Made by a program: the position numbers and the translations under genes. From contig NZ_FOSN01000013.1 in the NCBI RefSeq assembly GCF_900114285.1, positions 1 to 64,000 on the forward strand: a stretch of DNA of 64,000 bases. Reading direction: 5' to 3'. This DNA is from Methylocapsa palsarum. GTDB lineage: Bacteria; Pseudomonadota; Alphaproteobacteria; Rhizobiales; Beijerinckiaceae. Under the pieces are notes generated by a model. The model saw nothing but the letters and a program-made list of their open reading frames with translations, searched no databases and had not been told where the DNA came from. This document shows positions 36,132 through 44,540 of this stretch, piece by piece (the stretch's first letter is position 1; every line of letters begins with the position of its first letter).

Positions 36132-37322
36132 ATGACGACGGCGGCCACACCAACTAAGATCGACGTCTTTACGAACGTTCTGTCCAGGGAATTGCTTTCC
36201 TTGCGCGGTCGGCTCTATCCGCCCGCATCGAAGAAGAGCTTCGATCGCCTGTTCACTACGAACGATCTCGTTCGCCTCCTCAAGGTTCCAGAATCGACCC
36301 TTCGTACCCTGACCCTCGACGGGAAAGGACCCCAGCCAGCGCGACTCGATAACGGCCGCAGGGTCTATACTTTGGAACAGGTATGGGCACTGCGGGCCTA
36401 TCTTGCCGAATCGAGGCCAGACGAAGCCCTGGCGATGAAGCCCTGGCGCCGCCCCAACGAGCAGTTGCAGATCATAGCTTGCGGAAATTTCAAGGGCGGA
36501 TCGAGCAAGACCACGCAGAGTGTCCATCTTGCGCATTATCTCGCGATCCAAGGCTATCGAACCTTGTGCATCGATCTCGATCCGCAAGCCTCCCTGACTA
36601 GCCTTTTCGGCCTCCAACCAGAATTCGATGTTGGCCCGAACGAGACCGTCTATTCGGCGATCCGCTATGGAGAGCACAAACCTCTGAAATCGATCATCCG
36701 GGAGACATATATGCCCGGCCTCTCGATCGTTCCTGGAAACCTCGAGCTCATGGAGTTCGAACACGACACCGCGCATTCGCTCTCCTCTCGGGAAAGAGAC
36801 GATCTGGGTCTCTTTTTCATGAGGCTTGAAAGGGTAATCAAATCGGTTGCAGACAACTTCGATATCGTGATCCTCGATACCCCGCCGAATCTTGGCTTCG
36901 GGACGCTCGCCGGTCTCTTTGCGGCGACAATTTTCATTATTACCGTTCACCCCGCCATGCTCGACGTGGCCAGCATGAATCAATACTTGATTATGCTCCG
37001 GGATCTCACCGACGAACTCGCTAAGAACGGCGCGAGTCTCAAACAGGACTGGATTCGGTTCCTCGTCACCCGACACACTCCGAACGATGCACCGCAGGCC
37101 CATATCGTCGGCCTTCTGCGGCATCTCTTTGACGAGCATGTTTTCGTCGCTACGGCGCTCGAGAGTACCTCTGTCGCCGCCGCCGGCCTCGCCAAAAAAT
37201 CTCTCTACGAGTTGGAGCCCGGCGAAGTGCCACGCGAATCCCTGAAACGGGCGCTCGAGAGTATGGATGCCGTTAACGCCGAAATCCTGGCGCTTGTCCA
37301 CAAAGCATGGGGCAGATCATGA
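36132..37322 (+). CDS. repA: Plasmid partitioning protein RepA (ParA-type ATPase)
   Basis: 396 residues from MTTAATPTKIDVF. N-terminal helix-turn-helix (LFTTNDLVRLLKVPESTLRT). The deviant Walker A motif of ParA proteins is NFKGGSSKTTQSVHLAHYL, followed by DLDPQASLTSLFG and ILDTPPNLGFGTLAG. Length and layout match RepA of repABC plasmids, which separate replicon copies with RepB and parS. The frame can be extended upstream to 36030, but the family length favours this start. It overlaps repB by four bases (ATGA). Confidence 0.93.
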   Translation: MTTAATPTKIDVFTNVLSRELLSLRGRLYPPASKKSFDRLFTTNDLVRLLKVPESTLRTLTLDGKGPQPARLDNGRRVYTLEQVWALRAYLAESRPDEALAMKPWRRPNEQLQIIACGNFKGGSSKTTQSVHLAHYLAIQGYRTLCIDLDPQASLTSLFGLQPEFDVGPNETVYSAIRYGEHKPLKSIIRETYMPGLSIVPGNLELMEFEHDTAHSLSSRERDDLGLFFMRLERVIKSVADNFDIVILDTPPNLGFGTLAGLFAATIFIITVHPAMLDVASMNQYLIMLRDLTDELAKNGASLKQDWIRFLVTRHTPNDAPQAHIVGLLRHLFDEHVFVATALESTSVAAAGLAKKSLYELEPGEVPRESLKRALESMDAVNAEILALVHKAWGRS

Positions 37323-38338
37323 GCAAGCCGTCAATCCTGAGCAAGCTCAACTCTGGTGTTGAGTCGTCTTCACCACCGATGGCTCATCCATTACGTCAAA
37401 GAGTACCTTCGACAGCAATTGCCGGACTGGGGCGCAGCCTCGACGACCTTGCAGCAGACTCAGTCGCGACCATCGACCCGGCGCTCATCGACCCGTCGCC
37501 TTTTGGCGATCGGCTCGAATATGACGAAGAGGCGACGAACCTTCTCCTGGCCGCCATAGAGGCCGAGGGGCAGCGGCTTCCTTTGCTGGTCCGGCCTCAT
37601 CCTAAGATCGAGGGACGATATCAGCTTGCTTATGGACACCGCCGACTGCAGGTCCTTCGAATACTGAATCGTAAAGCCAAGGCCTTCATCCGAAATCTGA
37701 CGGACGCAGAACTGATCCTCGAACAGGGCGCGGAGAATGGAGGACGTGAAGGGCTGACCTGGATCGAACGCGCTTTGTTCGCCAAAGAAATGGAAGGGCA
37801 GGGGCACCCGTCAAAAACAATTTGGACGACCATCGGCGTCGATAAGTCAGGCCTCTCCAAAATGCGAGCGGTGGTCGACACTATCCCTGATCACCTGATT
37901 CGATCGATTGGCCGCGCACCGGGGATTGGGCAGCCACGTTGGCAGGAATTGGTAGATGCCCTTGCAATAGATGGCGCCATCAAACGTGCCGCCTCGATCC
38001 TTCAAAGCAAGGAAATCTCTTCGCTGACCTCTGATCAAAAGTTCGTTGGACTTTTGCGCGCTCTCTGCGGGCAATCCAGTCTGGCACCGCATAGCGGCAG
38101 AAGGGAGATTCGGAGCTCCGAGGGCAGGTCGATCGCTCGACTTTCCTCGACCGCTAAGGGGGATGTTCTAGCGATCGCCAAGGCCGAGTCACGTTTCTCG
38201 GCCTGGCTCACGGAGAAGCTGCCGGAAATCTACCGCCAGTTCCTGATCGAAGGTGCCACAAGCACGCTAGATTCGGAAAGACCTGCTACTGGCGCAGCGG
38301 ATTCGGATGGAACTATGGTTGTAATCTCACAACCTTAG
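37319..38338 (+). CDS. repB: Plasmid partitioning protein RepB (ParB-type)
   Basis: 339 residues starting at the ATG inside the repA stop. ParB core: IDPSPFGDRLEYDEEATNLL, EAEGQRLPLLVRPHPKIEGR, YQLAYGHRRLQVLR. Helix-turn-helix region: WTTIGVDKSGLSKMRAVVDT. It binds parS sites; one lies 157 bases or more upstream of repA and one in its own last codons. Translational coupling to repA is expected. Confidence 0.93.
   Translation: MSKPSILSKLNSGVESSSPPMAHPLRQRVPSTAIAGLGRSLDDLAADSVATIDPALIDPSPFGDRLEYDEEATNLLLAAIEAEGQRLPLLVRPHPKIEGRYQLAYGHRRLQVLRILNRKAKAFIRNLTDAELILEQGAENGGREGLTWIERALFAKEMEGQGHPSKTIWTTIGVDKSGLSKMRAVVDTIPDHLIRSIGRAPGIGQPRWQELVDALAIDGAIKRAASILQSKEISSLTSDQKFVGLLRALCGQSSLAPHSGRREIRSSEGRSIARLSSTAKGDVLAIAKAESRFSAWLTEKLPEIYRQFLIEGATSTLDSERPATGAADSDGTMVVISQP
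38318..38333. other. Second parS-like site, inside the 3' end of repB
   Basis: GTTGTAATCTCACAAC. Its reverse complement, GTTGTGAGATTACAAC, differs by one base from the site at 35959. The central dinucleotide departs from the GC of the consensus. The two sites bracket repAB. Confidence 0.75.
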
Positions 38339-38380
38339 ATCCATCCATCATCACTCCAAACGAGGAGATAGCACGCAAAA

Positions 38381-38431
38381 GGAAAAGGCCCCCGAAACGT
38401 CTCCGTCCCGGAAGCCTCTGTAACAGTTCGC
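38381..38431 (-). ncRNA. Counter-transcribed RNA candidate 1 (upstream of the truncated repC)
   Basis: On the minus strand a TTGACA (38466-38461) is followed 17 bases on by a poor -10 (TTCTGT). The predicted transcript of about 50 nt ends in a terminator hairpin (GGCTTCCG paired with CGGGGGCC, 38416-38387) followed by TTTTCC. This is the position and structure of the repB-repC antisense RNA of repABC plasmids, which blocks repC expression. The weak -10 makes activity uncertain. Confidence 0.6.
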
Positions 38432-38526
38432 AGAGTCACAGAACCACTTCCGCGAATCGCTGTCAATAGTCGGTGCCGTTTCGGCGAGCGTATTTCTTTT
38501 GCCTGAATCCTGAAAGGCGAAAGACG

Positions 38527-39081
38527 ATGAACGAAGAATCGACGGCACCTTTTGGGCTGCGGCCGATGACGCTCGCCATGCTGGCGAGCCGGGTGACCAC
38601 GCGGAAATTCGTAGTAAACCCTGAGTCGCATGGCGTGGATGTTCACAAACGGCGGCTGTTCCTCTCGCTCACAAAAGCCGAGGAACAACCCGGCGTTACC
38701 AATCGCGCGCTCACGGTCCTCCATATGCTAGTGAATTGTCGCCAGGAAACCGCGCCGGCGTTGTCCAGCTACGACGCGTCGGCGAGCATCATCGTGTTCG
38801 CGTCAAACAAAGAATTGCCCCTTAGGCCTAGCGGCATACCGCTGGCGACCTCGTGCCTCGATATCACTGCGCTTGGCGTAGCCGAGCTCGCGATCCGCAG
38901 AAAGTCCGCTAACCGAAACCGGGTAGCCCCCTTGCTTGCTCGCCCCGAGGAGGCCCATCGGCGCACCTCGAACCGCCCCAAAAATGTTTTCAAATTCTTG
39001 TTCGCATTCGCGCCATGCGCCCGGATGCTGCGATTCTTAGCCGTCGACGATTCTGCGGCGAGAATGATCTTCGCGGCGTGA
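38527..39081 (+). pseudogene. Truncated second repC (N-terminal part of a replication initiator)
   Basis: 184 residues. Residues 1-137 align with the N-terminus of the full RepC downstream: FGLRPMTLAMLASRV against YGRRPYSLALLANQI, GVTNRALTVLHMLVN against GVSDRTLSVLNALLS, ASIIVFASNKELPLRPSGIP against EAIIVFPSNKNLAQRANGMA. It then diverges. The DNA-binding helix (TLRRHLAAL in the full copy) is degraded to TSCLDITAL, and the C-terminal two thirds are missing. It has its own antisense-RNA leader. Probably a remnant of another repABC unit or of a partial duplication; a short regulatory protein cannot be excluded. Confidence 0.75.
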
Positions 39082-39140
39082 CCACGTCGCGCGGATGTGT
39101 GAACCGCGTATTCGATCAACATATCAGGAGAATTTAGGCA

Positions 39141-39193
39141 AAGAAAAAGCTCCCGAAGCGTCGCCGATCCGGAAGCTCTATCAAGAAACTCGC
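39141..39193 (-). ncRNA. Counter-transcribed RNA candidate 2 (incompatibility RNA controlling repC)
   Basis: Minus-strand promoter: TTGACA (39229-39224), 18-base spacer, TATCTA (39205-39200). Transcript of about 52 nt with a perfect 8-bp terminator stem (AGCTTCCG paired with CGGGAGCT, 39177-39148) followed by TTTTTC. In repABC plasmids an RNA here base-pairs with the repC leader and promotes early termination. The stem-loop sequence differs from that of candidate 1 at several loop and stem positions. Confidence 0.8.
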
Positions 39194-39236
39194 AATTTTT
39201 AGATAGCGCTCCCCACACTTTCTTGTCAAGGCACAA

Positions 39237-39256
39237 CGCCGTTTCGGCGAACGGTT
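39237..39256 (+). promoter_or_regulatory. Leader hairpin of repC (attenuator-like)
   Basis: CGCCG-TTT-CGGCG followed shortly by GGTTTTCTTT. A matching GCCG-TTT-CGGC hairpin occurs at 38475-38485 before the truncated repC. This is consistent with the premature-termination element that the antisense RNA favours in repABC control. Confidence 0.55.
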
Positions 39257-39284
39257 TTCTTTGCCCAAAAAAAGGGTAAAGACC

Positions 39285-40526
39285 ATGCAAACCGCTCAAT
39301 CAACGACGCCCTATGGGCGGCGGCCGTATTCGCTCGCCCTTTTGGCGAACCAGATCGCCGCAAAATCCTCATCGTCTCAGACAATCGTCGATAAATGGCG
39401 CGTCCTCGACGACATCCGAAAGGCGAACGCCGCTCTCGGCGTTTCCGATCGCACTCTTTCGGTGCTCAACGCGCTTCTCTCGTTTCACCAGGACACAATT
39501 CTTAACGGCGGGGAGGCAATCATTGTCTTTCCGTCAAACAAGAATCTCGCACAGCGGGCTAACGGCATGGCGGACAATACGTTGAGACGCCATTTGGCCG
39601 CGCTGGTGGAGCTTGGGCTCATCCTCCGGAGGGACAGTCCCAACGGCAAGCGCTATGCCCGAAAAGGGGAGGGGGGTGAAATTGAGGAGGCCTTCGGGTT
39701 TGATCTCAGCCCGCTCGTCGCCCGCGCCGCGGAATTCAAAGGCCTGGCGGCAGAGGCAAGGGCAAGGGAGCAGCTCCTTCGTTCTCTCCGGGATCGCATC
39801 ACCATCTCCCGCCGCGACATCGACAAGATGATAGCTACAGGCCTCTACGAGGAGGTCGGCGCCGATTGGAACGCATTCTCTAAAAGCTTCGCTGGTCTCA
39901 ATGGGCGGATACCGCGGAAGGCGCCTGCGGAAGTCCTTGGGCCTTTGGCGGGCGCGCTCGAACACGTGGCGGATCAGATCCGCGCCATCCTGGAAGATCA
40001 TCTCCAAACCACTAAAATAAGCGCCAATGGCGCCCATGATGAGCGGCACATACAGAATTCAAAACCGAACTCAATTTCTGAATCTGAAATGAGTCTTCCA
40101 GAAAAGAAAGAGGCGGGGATCGAGCCAAATGTGGCTCCAAAGACGCCTTTGGAACTTGAGGCGACGCAACAACCCCCAAAACGGAGCTTCCCGCTTCCTA
40201 TGGTCCTTGAAGCTTGCCCGGACATTGCCGAACATGCGCCAAATGGAATTCGTTCCTGGCGGGAATTGATGACGGCGGCCACGCTGGTGCGGCCATGGCT
40301 CGGAATCAGTCCAAGCGCGTGGGAGGAGGCCAACGCAGTCCTTGGCCCCGAAGACGCTGCTGTCATCGTCGCCGCAATCCTGCAACGATCGAGTTCAATC
40401 AACAGCCCAGGCGGCTATCTGCGCAATCTGACAGAGAAGGCGAGGGCAGGGGCCTTTTCACTCGGGCCTGTGCTCATGGCTTTGATCAATGCGAAAATGC
40501 GCGCGTCCACCCAAAAACGCGCCTGA
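39285..40526 (+). CDS. repC: Replication initiator RepC
   Basis: 413 residues from MQTAQSTTPYGRRPYSLALL, preceded by AAGGG. Typical RepC blocks: VSDRTLSVLNALLSFHQDTI, IIVFPSNKNLAQRANGMADN, TLRRHLAALVELGLILRRDS, PNGKRYARKG. The C-terminal RepC domain has SWRELMTAATLVRPWLGISP and GGYLRNLTEKARAGAF. RepC opens the plasmid origin, which in this family lies inside repC; an A+T-rich patch at about 40015-40100 within the gene fits that. The sequence is full length, so this replicon should be able to replicate. Confidence 0.93.
   Translation: MQTAQSTTPYGRRPYSLALLANQIAAKSSSSQTIVDKWRVLDDIRKANAALGVSDRTLSVLNALLSFHQDTILNGGEAIIVFPSNKNLAQRANGMADNTLRRHLAALVELGLILRRDSPNGKRYARKGEGGEIEEAFGFDLSPLVARAAEFKGLAAEARAREQLLRSLRDRITISRRDIDKMIATGLYEEVGADWNAFSKSFAGLNGRIPRKAPAEVLGPLAGALEHVADQIRAILEDHLQTTKISANGAHDERHIQNSKPNSISESEMSLPEKKEAGIEPNVAPKTPLELEATQQPPKRSFPLPMVLEACPDIAEHAPNGIRSWRELMTAATLVRPWLGISPSAWEEANAVLGPEDAAVIVAAILQRSSSINSPGGYLRNLTEKARAGAFSLGPVLMALINAKMRASTQKRA
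40017..40100. other. A+T-rich segment inside repC, candidate oriV
   Basis: A visibly A+T-rich stretch (AAAATAAGC, CAGAATTCAAAACC, AATTTCTGAATCTGAAATG) in otherwise GC-rich coding sequence. In repABC plasmids the origin is located within repC. Position inferred, not proven. Confidence 0.5.
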
Positions 40527-40699
40527 TTTGAGTTCGCGTCAATGTCTCATTCGATTTCTAAAACGAGATCTCGTTTTCCGGCATTCGCGTGGGTCCTGCG
40601 CCATGAACCCAGACGCATTTTCGGTCTTTTTGTTCGCCGATCGAATCCGTCGGCTTATGCTCGGCGCCCTGTCGCGGCGAAAGGTGATGGGGACGCAAA

Positions 40700-41860
40700 A
40701 TGGCTGACGATGCGCCTGAAAAAGAAATCCATCCCTCTGCGGACCTCCGGCGGACCAGACGGCTGCAGGCGGCCTATGCGATGGCCCGCTCTCTCCGCGA
40801 TAGCAGCAGCTTTAGTTGGGAATGGTCCTTGGATGAGGATATGGGCCACGCCCGGGCGGTGGAGATCGAAGCTTTGCTTGGGCTGCTCAAAGAGGGCGAC
40901 CTCCCTGGGGAAAGAGCAAATTCGAAGGGCGGCGAAGACGCCGAGAGCGTCCGGACGCTTTTGCTTTCGTCTGTTCGTGCGGGATCAGATTATCTCCGAT
41001 TTTCCGTGGCCCTCGACATGTTTGAACGCGTGCTCATGGCGCAGCTTATTTCGCTCGGAGCTTCGCCGAAAGGCGCCGCCGAGGAACGTCCTTCCCCACG
41101 GCAAACTGCATTGGCGACGATGAGCACGCTTAATTCAGCACAAGCTGAAGTGTTTACGGCTTTCAAAGACAAGTTTTACGGATCGCCGGCCTTCAAAATC
41201 ATGTGCGCCGGTCTGTTCGCGGCGGCGTTGCTGGCGGCCGGGGGGCTCTACATCGCCGCGAAAGTGGGCCAGTACGAGCAAATGGCGGCCGAAGCCGGCG
41301 ACCGATCCGCACAGCAGGCGGCAGCCTTGAGGGAGGACGTCTCCAAGCAGCTCGAATCCCTCTATCCTGCGATGCCGCAAGACAGTAAGCGGTTGAGCGA
41401 AATCAAGAGCCAAATCGACGCGCAGGAAGCCGAGTTAAACAAAGAGATTATCCCACGAATGAAGCAGCTGCGAGACGATTTGGGCGCCGCGCAGCCTTCG
41501 TTATGTGACCGGCCGCCGCTCGCGGAGGGCCCGGATGCGGTTCGCGGGCAGCTTCTTTGTCTTAAGGCCCGAATTGCCGACATCGAAGAAAATAAGAGGT
41601 CTAAACCGATCGGCGGCGAGTCTGAAGATGATCTGTCGCCCAAACAATGGCTCCAAATTCAGAAGGCGTTGGCCGACAGACAGTTTTACCACGGAAAGAT
41701 CGACGGCAAACCAGGCGGACCGAAGCGACGCTTTGGGCAGATGACCGGAACCCGTCGGTCAATCTTCAAATGGCAGAGCGCGATCTCAGAAATGCAAACG
41801 GGAACACTGACGCCAGAGCAGATCCAGCGGCTGCTCGCCTCCGATCCTCTGATGCGCTGA
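40700..41860 (+). CDS. Membrane protein with peptidoglycan-binding-like C-terminus
   Basis: 386 residues. N-terminal 165 residues soluble and charged, then one transmembrane helix (IMCAGLFAAALLAAGGLYIA, about residues 171-190), a coiled-coil region (EQMAAEAGDRSAQQAAALRE, IKSQIDAQEAELNKEI) and a C-terminal domain. The last part (SPKQWLQIQKALADRQFYHG, KIDGKPG, TRRSIFKWQSAI, GTLTPEQIQRLLA) has the pattern of a peptidoglycan-binding repeat (helices around a DG-x-x-G turn). If so, it spans the inner membrane and touches the wall. It follows repC by 174 bases in the same direction. I know of no described partner of repABC like this; a link to plasmid biology is only positional. Confidence 0.65.
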   Translation: MADDAPEKEIHPSADLRRTRRLQAAYAMARSLRDSSSFSWEWSLDEDMGHARAVEIEALLGLLKEGDLPGERANSKGGEDAESVRTLLLSSVRAGSDYLRFSVALDMFERVLMAQLISLGASPKGAAEERPSPRQTALATMSTLNSAQAEVFTAFKDKFYGSPAFKIMCAGLFAAALLAAGGLYIAAKVGQYEQMAAEAGDRSAQQAAALREDVSKQLESLYPAMPQDSKRLSEIKSQIDAQEAELNKEIIPRMKQLRDDLGAAQPSLCDRPPLAEGPDAVRGQLLCLKARIADIEENKRSKPIGGESEDDLSPKQWLQIQKALADRQFYHGKIDGKPGGPKRRFGQMTGTRRSIFKWQSAISEMQTGTLTPEQIQRLLASDPLMR

Positions 41861-41921
41861 ACACAGCTTGAACGTCCGCGTTTCGCTGCTCGGCGCCCTT
41901 TTTGGACGACGGAGGGGAACG

Positions 41922-42700
41922 ATGCTGGGCTTGATTTCTGTTTCGCGCCGGGCTCTGTTCCTTTTGAAGAAACGGCGCGAACACGGATCGAACATGCGCT
42001 CAAGGGAAGCTCGGCATCAAATCGCTCCCGAATTGACGCCGCAAATCCTCGCTACTCTTTCCGACGTTTTTCGAGAAAACATCTCAGGGCAGGGCAGTGA
42101 AAACGCCGATGCGAATTCGACACGGAAGCTCGCTGAAAAGGGTCACGCAGGGGCGCAAACTCATCTCGGGCACATGTATTATTTTGGCCATGGCGTGCCG
42201 AAAAACTATGCGGAGGCGCGGAAGTGGTGTCTCAAGGCGGCCTCTTTCGATGTCGCCGAGGCGCAGTCGAAGCTTGGCCGGATCTATGCCAATGGCTACG
42301 GCGTCCGCCAGGACTTCAGCAAGGCTGCGGCCTGGTTCGAGAAAGCCGCCGATCAGGGCAGTCGGGCGGACCAGTGCGCACTTGGAATCTTATACGCTTA
42401 TGGCGCCGGCGTGGCGAAGGACGACGCTCGGGCCGCGGCATGGTTTGAACGGGCTGCGCGCCAAGGCGATGTCTACGCTCAATACGCCCTCGGCGTCCTC
42501 CAAGACTATGGCGCCGGCGCTTCCCCAGGACTATGCCAAGGCGGCTCAATGGGTTCGGAAAAGTGCGGGTAGAGGACATGCCGGCGCGTGTGCCTATCTG
42601 TGCATCGTATAGGCTCATGGCGCTGGCGTGCCGCAGGACTAGGCGGAAGCCGCGGCCTGGTACGGCCGGCTGACGGATCCCGCCGCCGCAAAATTCGCTC
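41922..42700 (+). pseudogene. SEL1-repeat protein, broken by a frameshift and stops
   Basis: The start is the ATG after GGAGGGGAACG. Five SEL1 repeats can be read: GHAGAQTHLGHMYYFGHGVP, VAEAQSKLGRIYANGYGVRQ, ADQCALGILYAYGAGVAKDD, AQYALGVLQDYGAGxPQDYA and a last AHGAGVPQD. One extra base near 42519-42522 shifts the frame in repeat 4; two stop codons interrupt repeat 5. SEL1 proteins act as protein-binding scaffolds. The gene follows the membrane protein closely (62 bases) and may have worked with it. Confidence 0.7.
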
Positions 42701-43143
42701 TCGACGCCATCATGTCGCACGAGGTCGGCGAAAGGGCTTGCTGCGCCATCGGCGGAGCCTTTCTCATGGCGCGGGGAGGGGCATTCCCGGATTCTCGCTT
42801 TCGCAGTTGTGCTCATCCTATTGAGCCCGTGAAAATCCGTAGCTCAACCGACGAATGCCGAACGCACTTCTCAGTGCGCCGCCATCGATGTCAATTGTCC
42901 CATTTTCGCCTTGTACCAATCCTAATCGGTAAAGCGTAGAGGTTCACGTCTTTGATTCGTTGTGCAAGTAATGCCGCCGATGCTGTAGTCCTCCCGCTGG
43001 AAGCGATTCTTAGGATTGTCTGTCATTAAAGAAATCGAGCGCCCGGTCGCTTATCGCGGTTGTCAGATGGCACGTAACGATGAGATTCTGGCTATATTCA
43101 CGAAATGGGGCACTTATTTGCGAGACAAAATCCCATAATAATC
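42701..43143 (+). other. No supported gene
   Basis: A continuation frame of the broken SEL1 gene reads to 42939 without recognisable repeats. Beyond it the DNA becomes A+T-rich compared with its neighbours. Confidence 0.5.
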
Positions 43144-43400
43144 CTCACAATGGCAGCTATTTTGAGACAGCGTTGGTTGTATTTGTGGTGTAATATCAAT
43201 GCAGAATGGCACATTGCCTGACCGGATGGCAGGAATTAGCAGAGTCAAATGTGGGAAAGACAGAATCTCAGCTTAATTGCCATAGAACATGCAATATTCT
43301 GACGATTAGATGATACGTCTCACATTAAGTGCTTTTCTAAACTATTGAACATCTTGGAAAATGCGTGTGAGGCTGTCTCAGTATTAACTGCCATCTGACA
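43144..43400. repeat. A+T-rich segment with IS-like inverted repeats (possible MITE or solo IS remnant)
   Basis: The left side reads ATGGCAG-CTATTT-TGAGACAGCG (43150-43172). The right side, on the opposite strand, reads ATGGCAG-TTAATAC-TGAGACAGCC inside a terminus beginning TGTCAG (43400 downward). The outermost bases of the left end are degenerate. About 257 bases lie in the unit with no ORF of note. Its right end falls in the 20th codon of a phasin-like gene start. Confidence 0.5.
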
Positions 43401-43453
43401 GTCGCAATTTGATCTTTGCTGAATTTCTGGAAATCTTCCACGTTATTGGCCAT
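43401..43453 (-). pseudogene. 5' stump of a phasin-like gene
   Basis: ATG at 43453 with AAAGGAAG upstream; 17-19 codons read MANNVEDFQKFSKDQIATV, which resembles the start of alphaproteobacterial phasins (granule-coat proteins of PHA). Homology stops where the IS-like terminus begins. The match is short, so the family call is tentative, though a PHA synthase operon is present 12 kb away. Confidence 0.4.
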
Positions 43454-43847
43454 CAACGCTTCCTTTGTCGAGTAGAGATAACCCGCGCCGATCGGGACGG
43501 TTTTTTTGACTTATAGTGCAGCGCACAACAGGTCAAGTTTATTGTGCGACGCAATGTCACTGCTCCTTCGCAAAAAAAGTAAAGACTAAGCTTATAGGCT
43601 TCGAATTTTAAGTTGATCATGAGCGTGCGGTTCCCTGCTGAGAGGGCAGGTTCGAATTGGAGTTCACTGCCAGAGCGGTCACGATGCTCTTCGCAAGGCC
43701 GCCTCCTGGTTCGCAGCATAGGCAAACTGCCATTCGCAAAAGGCCCGAGGTTGATCCGGTCTCCAGATGATTGCAATTGTAGATATCCGATATCATAGAT
43801 ATCGGTTATTCCGTCGTTGTTGGCTGTGCTAGGCTTATCGTCAAGGA
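43454..43847 (+). other. No supported gene
   Basis: Short frames only. A repeated ATATCCGATATC / GATATCGG palindromic patch lies near 43785-43806, just upstream of the pseudogene. Confidence 0.4.
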
Positions 43848-44514
43848 TTGACCAAACGACGGATTGCGCGGGTACAAATTGTAGCTTCTGGCTTCGTAGG
43901 GCTCGCGGGCGTCGTGTTCATCGCCGCGTCTGCGGCGATGAATTGGATGTTTATGCGCGGGCAGGGCAAGACGGCGTTCGAAGGGGAGATCCTCGGCCTG
44001 GTTTCGATCCCAAAGCGGACAGAAGTGAAAAGCTAAAGAAGAGGGCGAACAGGTTAAAGCCAAGCCCGACCCGCAGCCATTGGCGATGAGCCCAGGCGGC
44101 GCCCATCAAAACCGGCAAAAGCGCCTTGACGACATCGACGGCGGCTTCGTCGCGAGCAATTGCGGCGCGGTTGCGGGAAGCCGGGCGACGATGGCCATGC
44201 GATTTGAGTTGGCGCTTCCGGCGCTCGGCGAGACCGAGGCGCGGTTGGCGACGTTGGGGAGCACCCGGCCGGAAAGCTAAATCGCAGCGGAGATTGCTGG
44301 CTTGAAGCAGGATCGCCGATGGCGCGCCGCTCACGGTTGCGCCATGGCCACTGCATCCGCCAGCCGAGCCTTCTGCGCGCAATTGTTCGCCCGCGAGGCC
44401 GAACTCGCCAAGGCCCGAGCTGCAGGCGAGCTGCGGACGCGACTTGACGTTCTGCGAGCGGAGTTGACGCGCTCCCAGGCTGTTGGGGCAGCCACCGCGA
44501 ACAGATCGATATGA
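43848..44514 (+). pseudogene. Membrane/coiled-coil protein gene with a 130-bp internal inversion
   Basis: The plus strand reads TTG-start MTKRRIARVQIVASGFVGLA (membrane helix), then GEILGLVSI to about 44012. The middle of the same protein, AVDVVKALLPVLMGAAWAHR, then QWLRVGLGFNLFALFFSFSL-LSALG, is found on the minus strand between about 44142 and 44013. The plus strand then resumes with FVASNCGAVAGSRATMAMRF, and after a TAA (44278) with AEIAGLKQDRRWRAAHGC and a coiled-coil tail to 44514. Re-inverting the segment restores one continuous frame up to the TAA. I recall uncharacterised proteins of this layout in rhizobial mobile regions. Function unknown. Confidence 0.65.
44013..44142 (-). other. 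Inverted segment within the pseudogene at 43848-44514
   Basis: About 130 bases coding on the opposite strand from both flanks. Short inverted repeats (TCGAT near 44004, ATCGA near 44133) lie at the joints. No recombinase gene is adjacent. Confidence 0.6.
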
Positions 44515-44540
44515 GGGTGGCCAAGTATGATGAGGCTCAA

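Noticed and set aside
44004-44142. Active phase-variable invertible promoter or gene
   Set aside because: The flanking inverted repeats are only about 5 bases, no invertase gene is adjacent, and the gene has an additional stop; kept only as an inversion observation.
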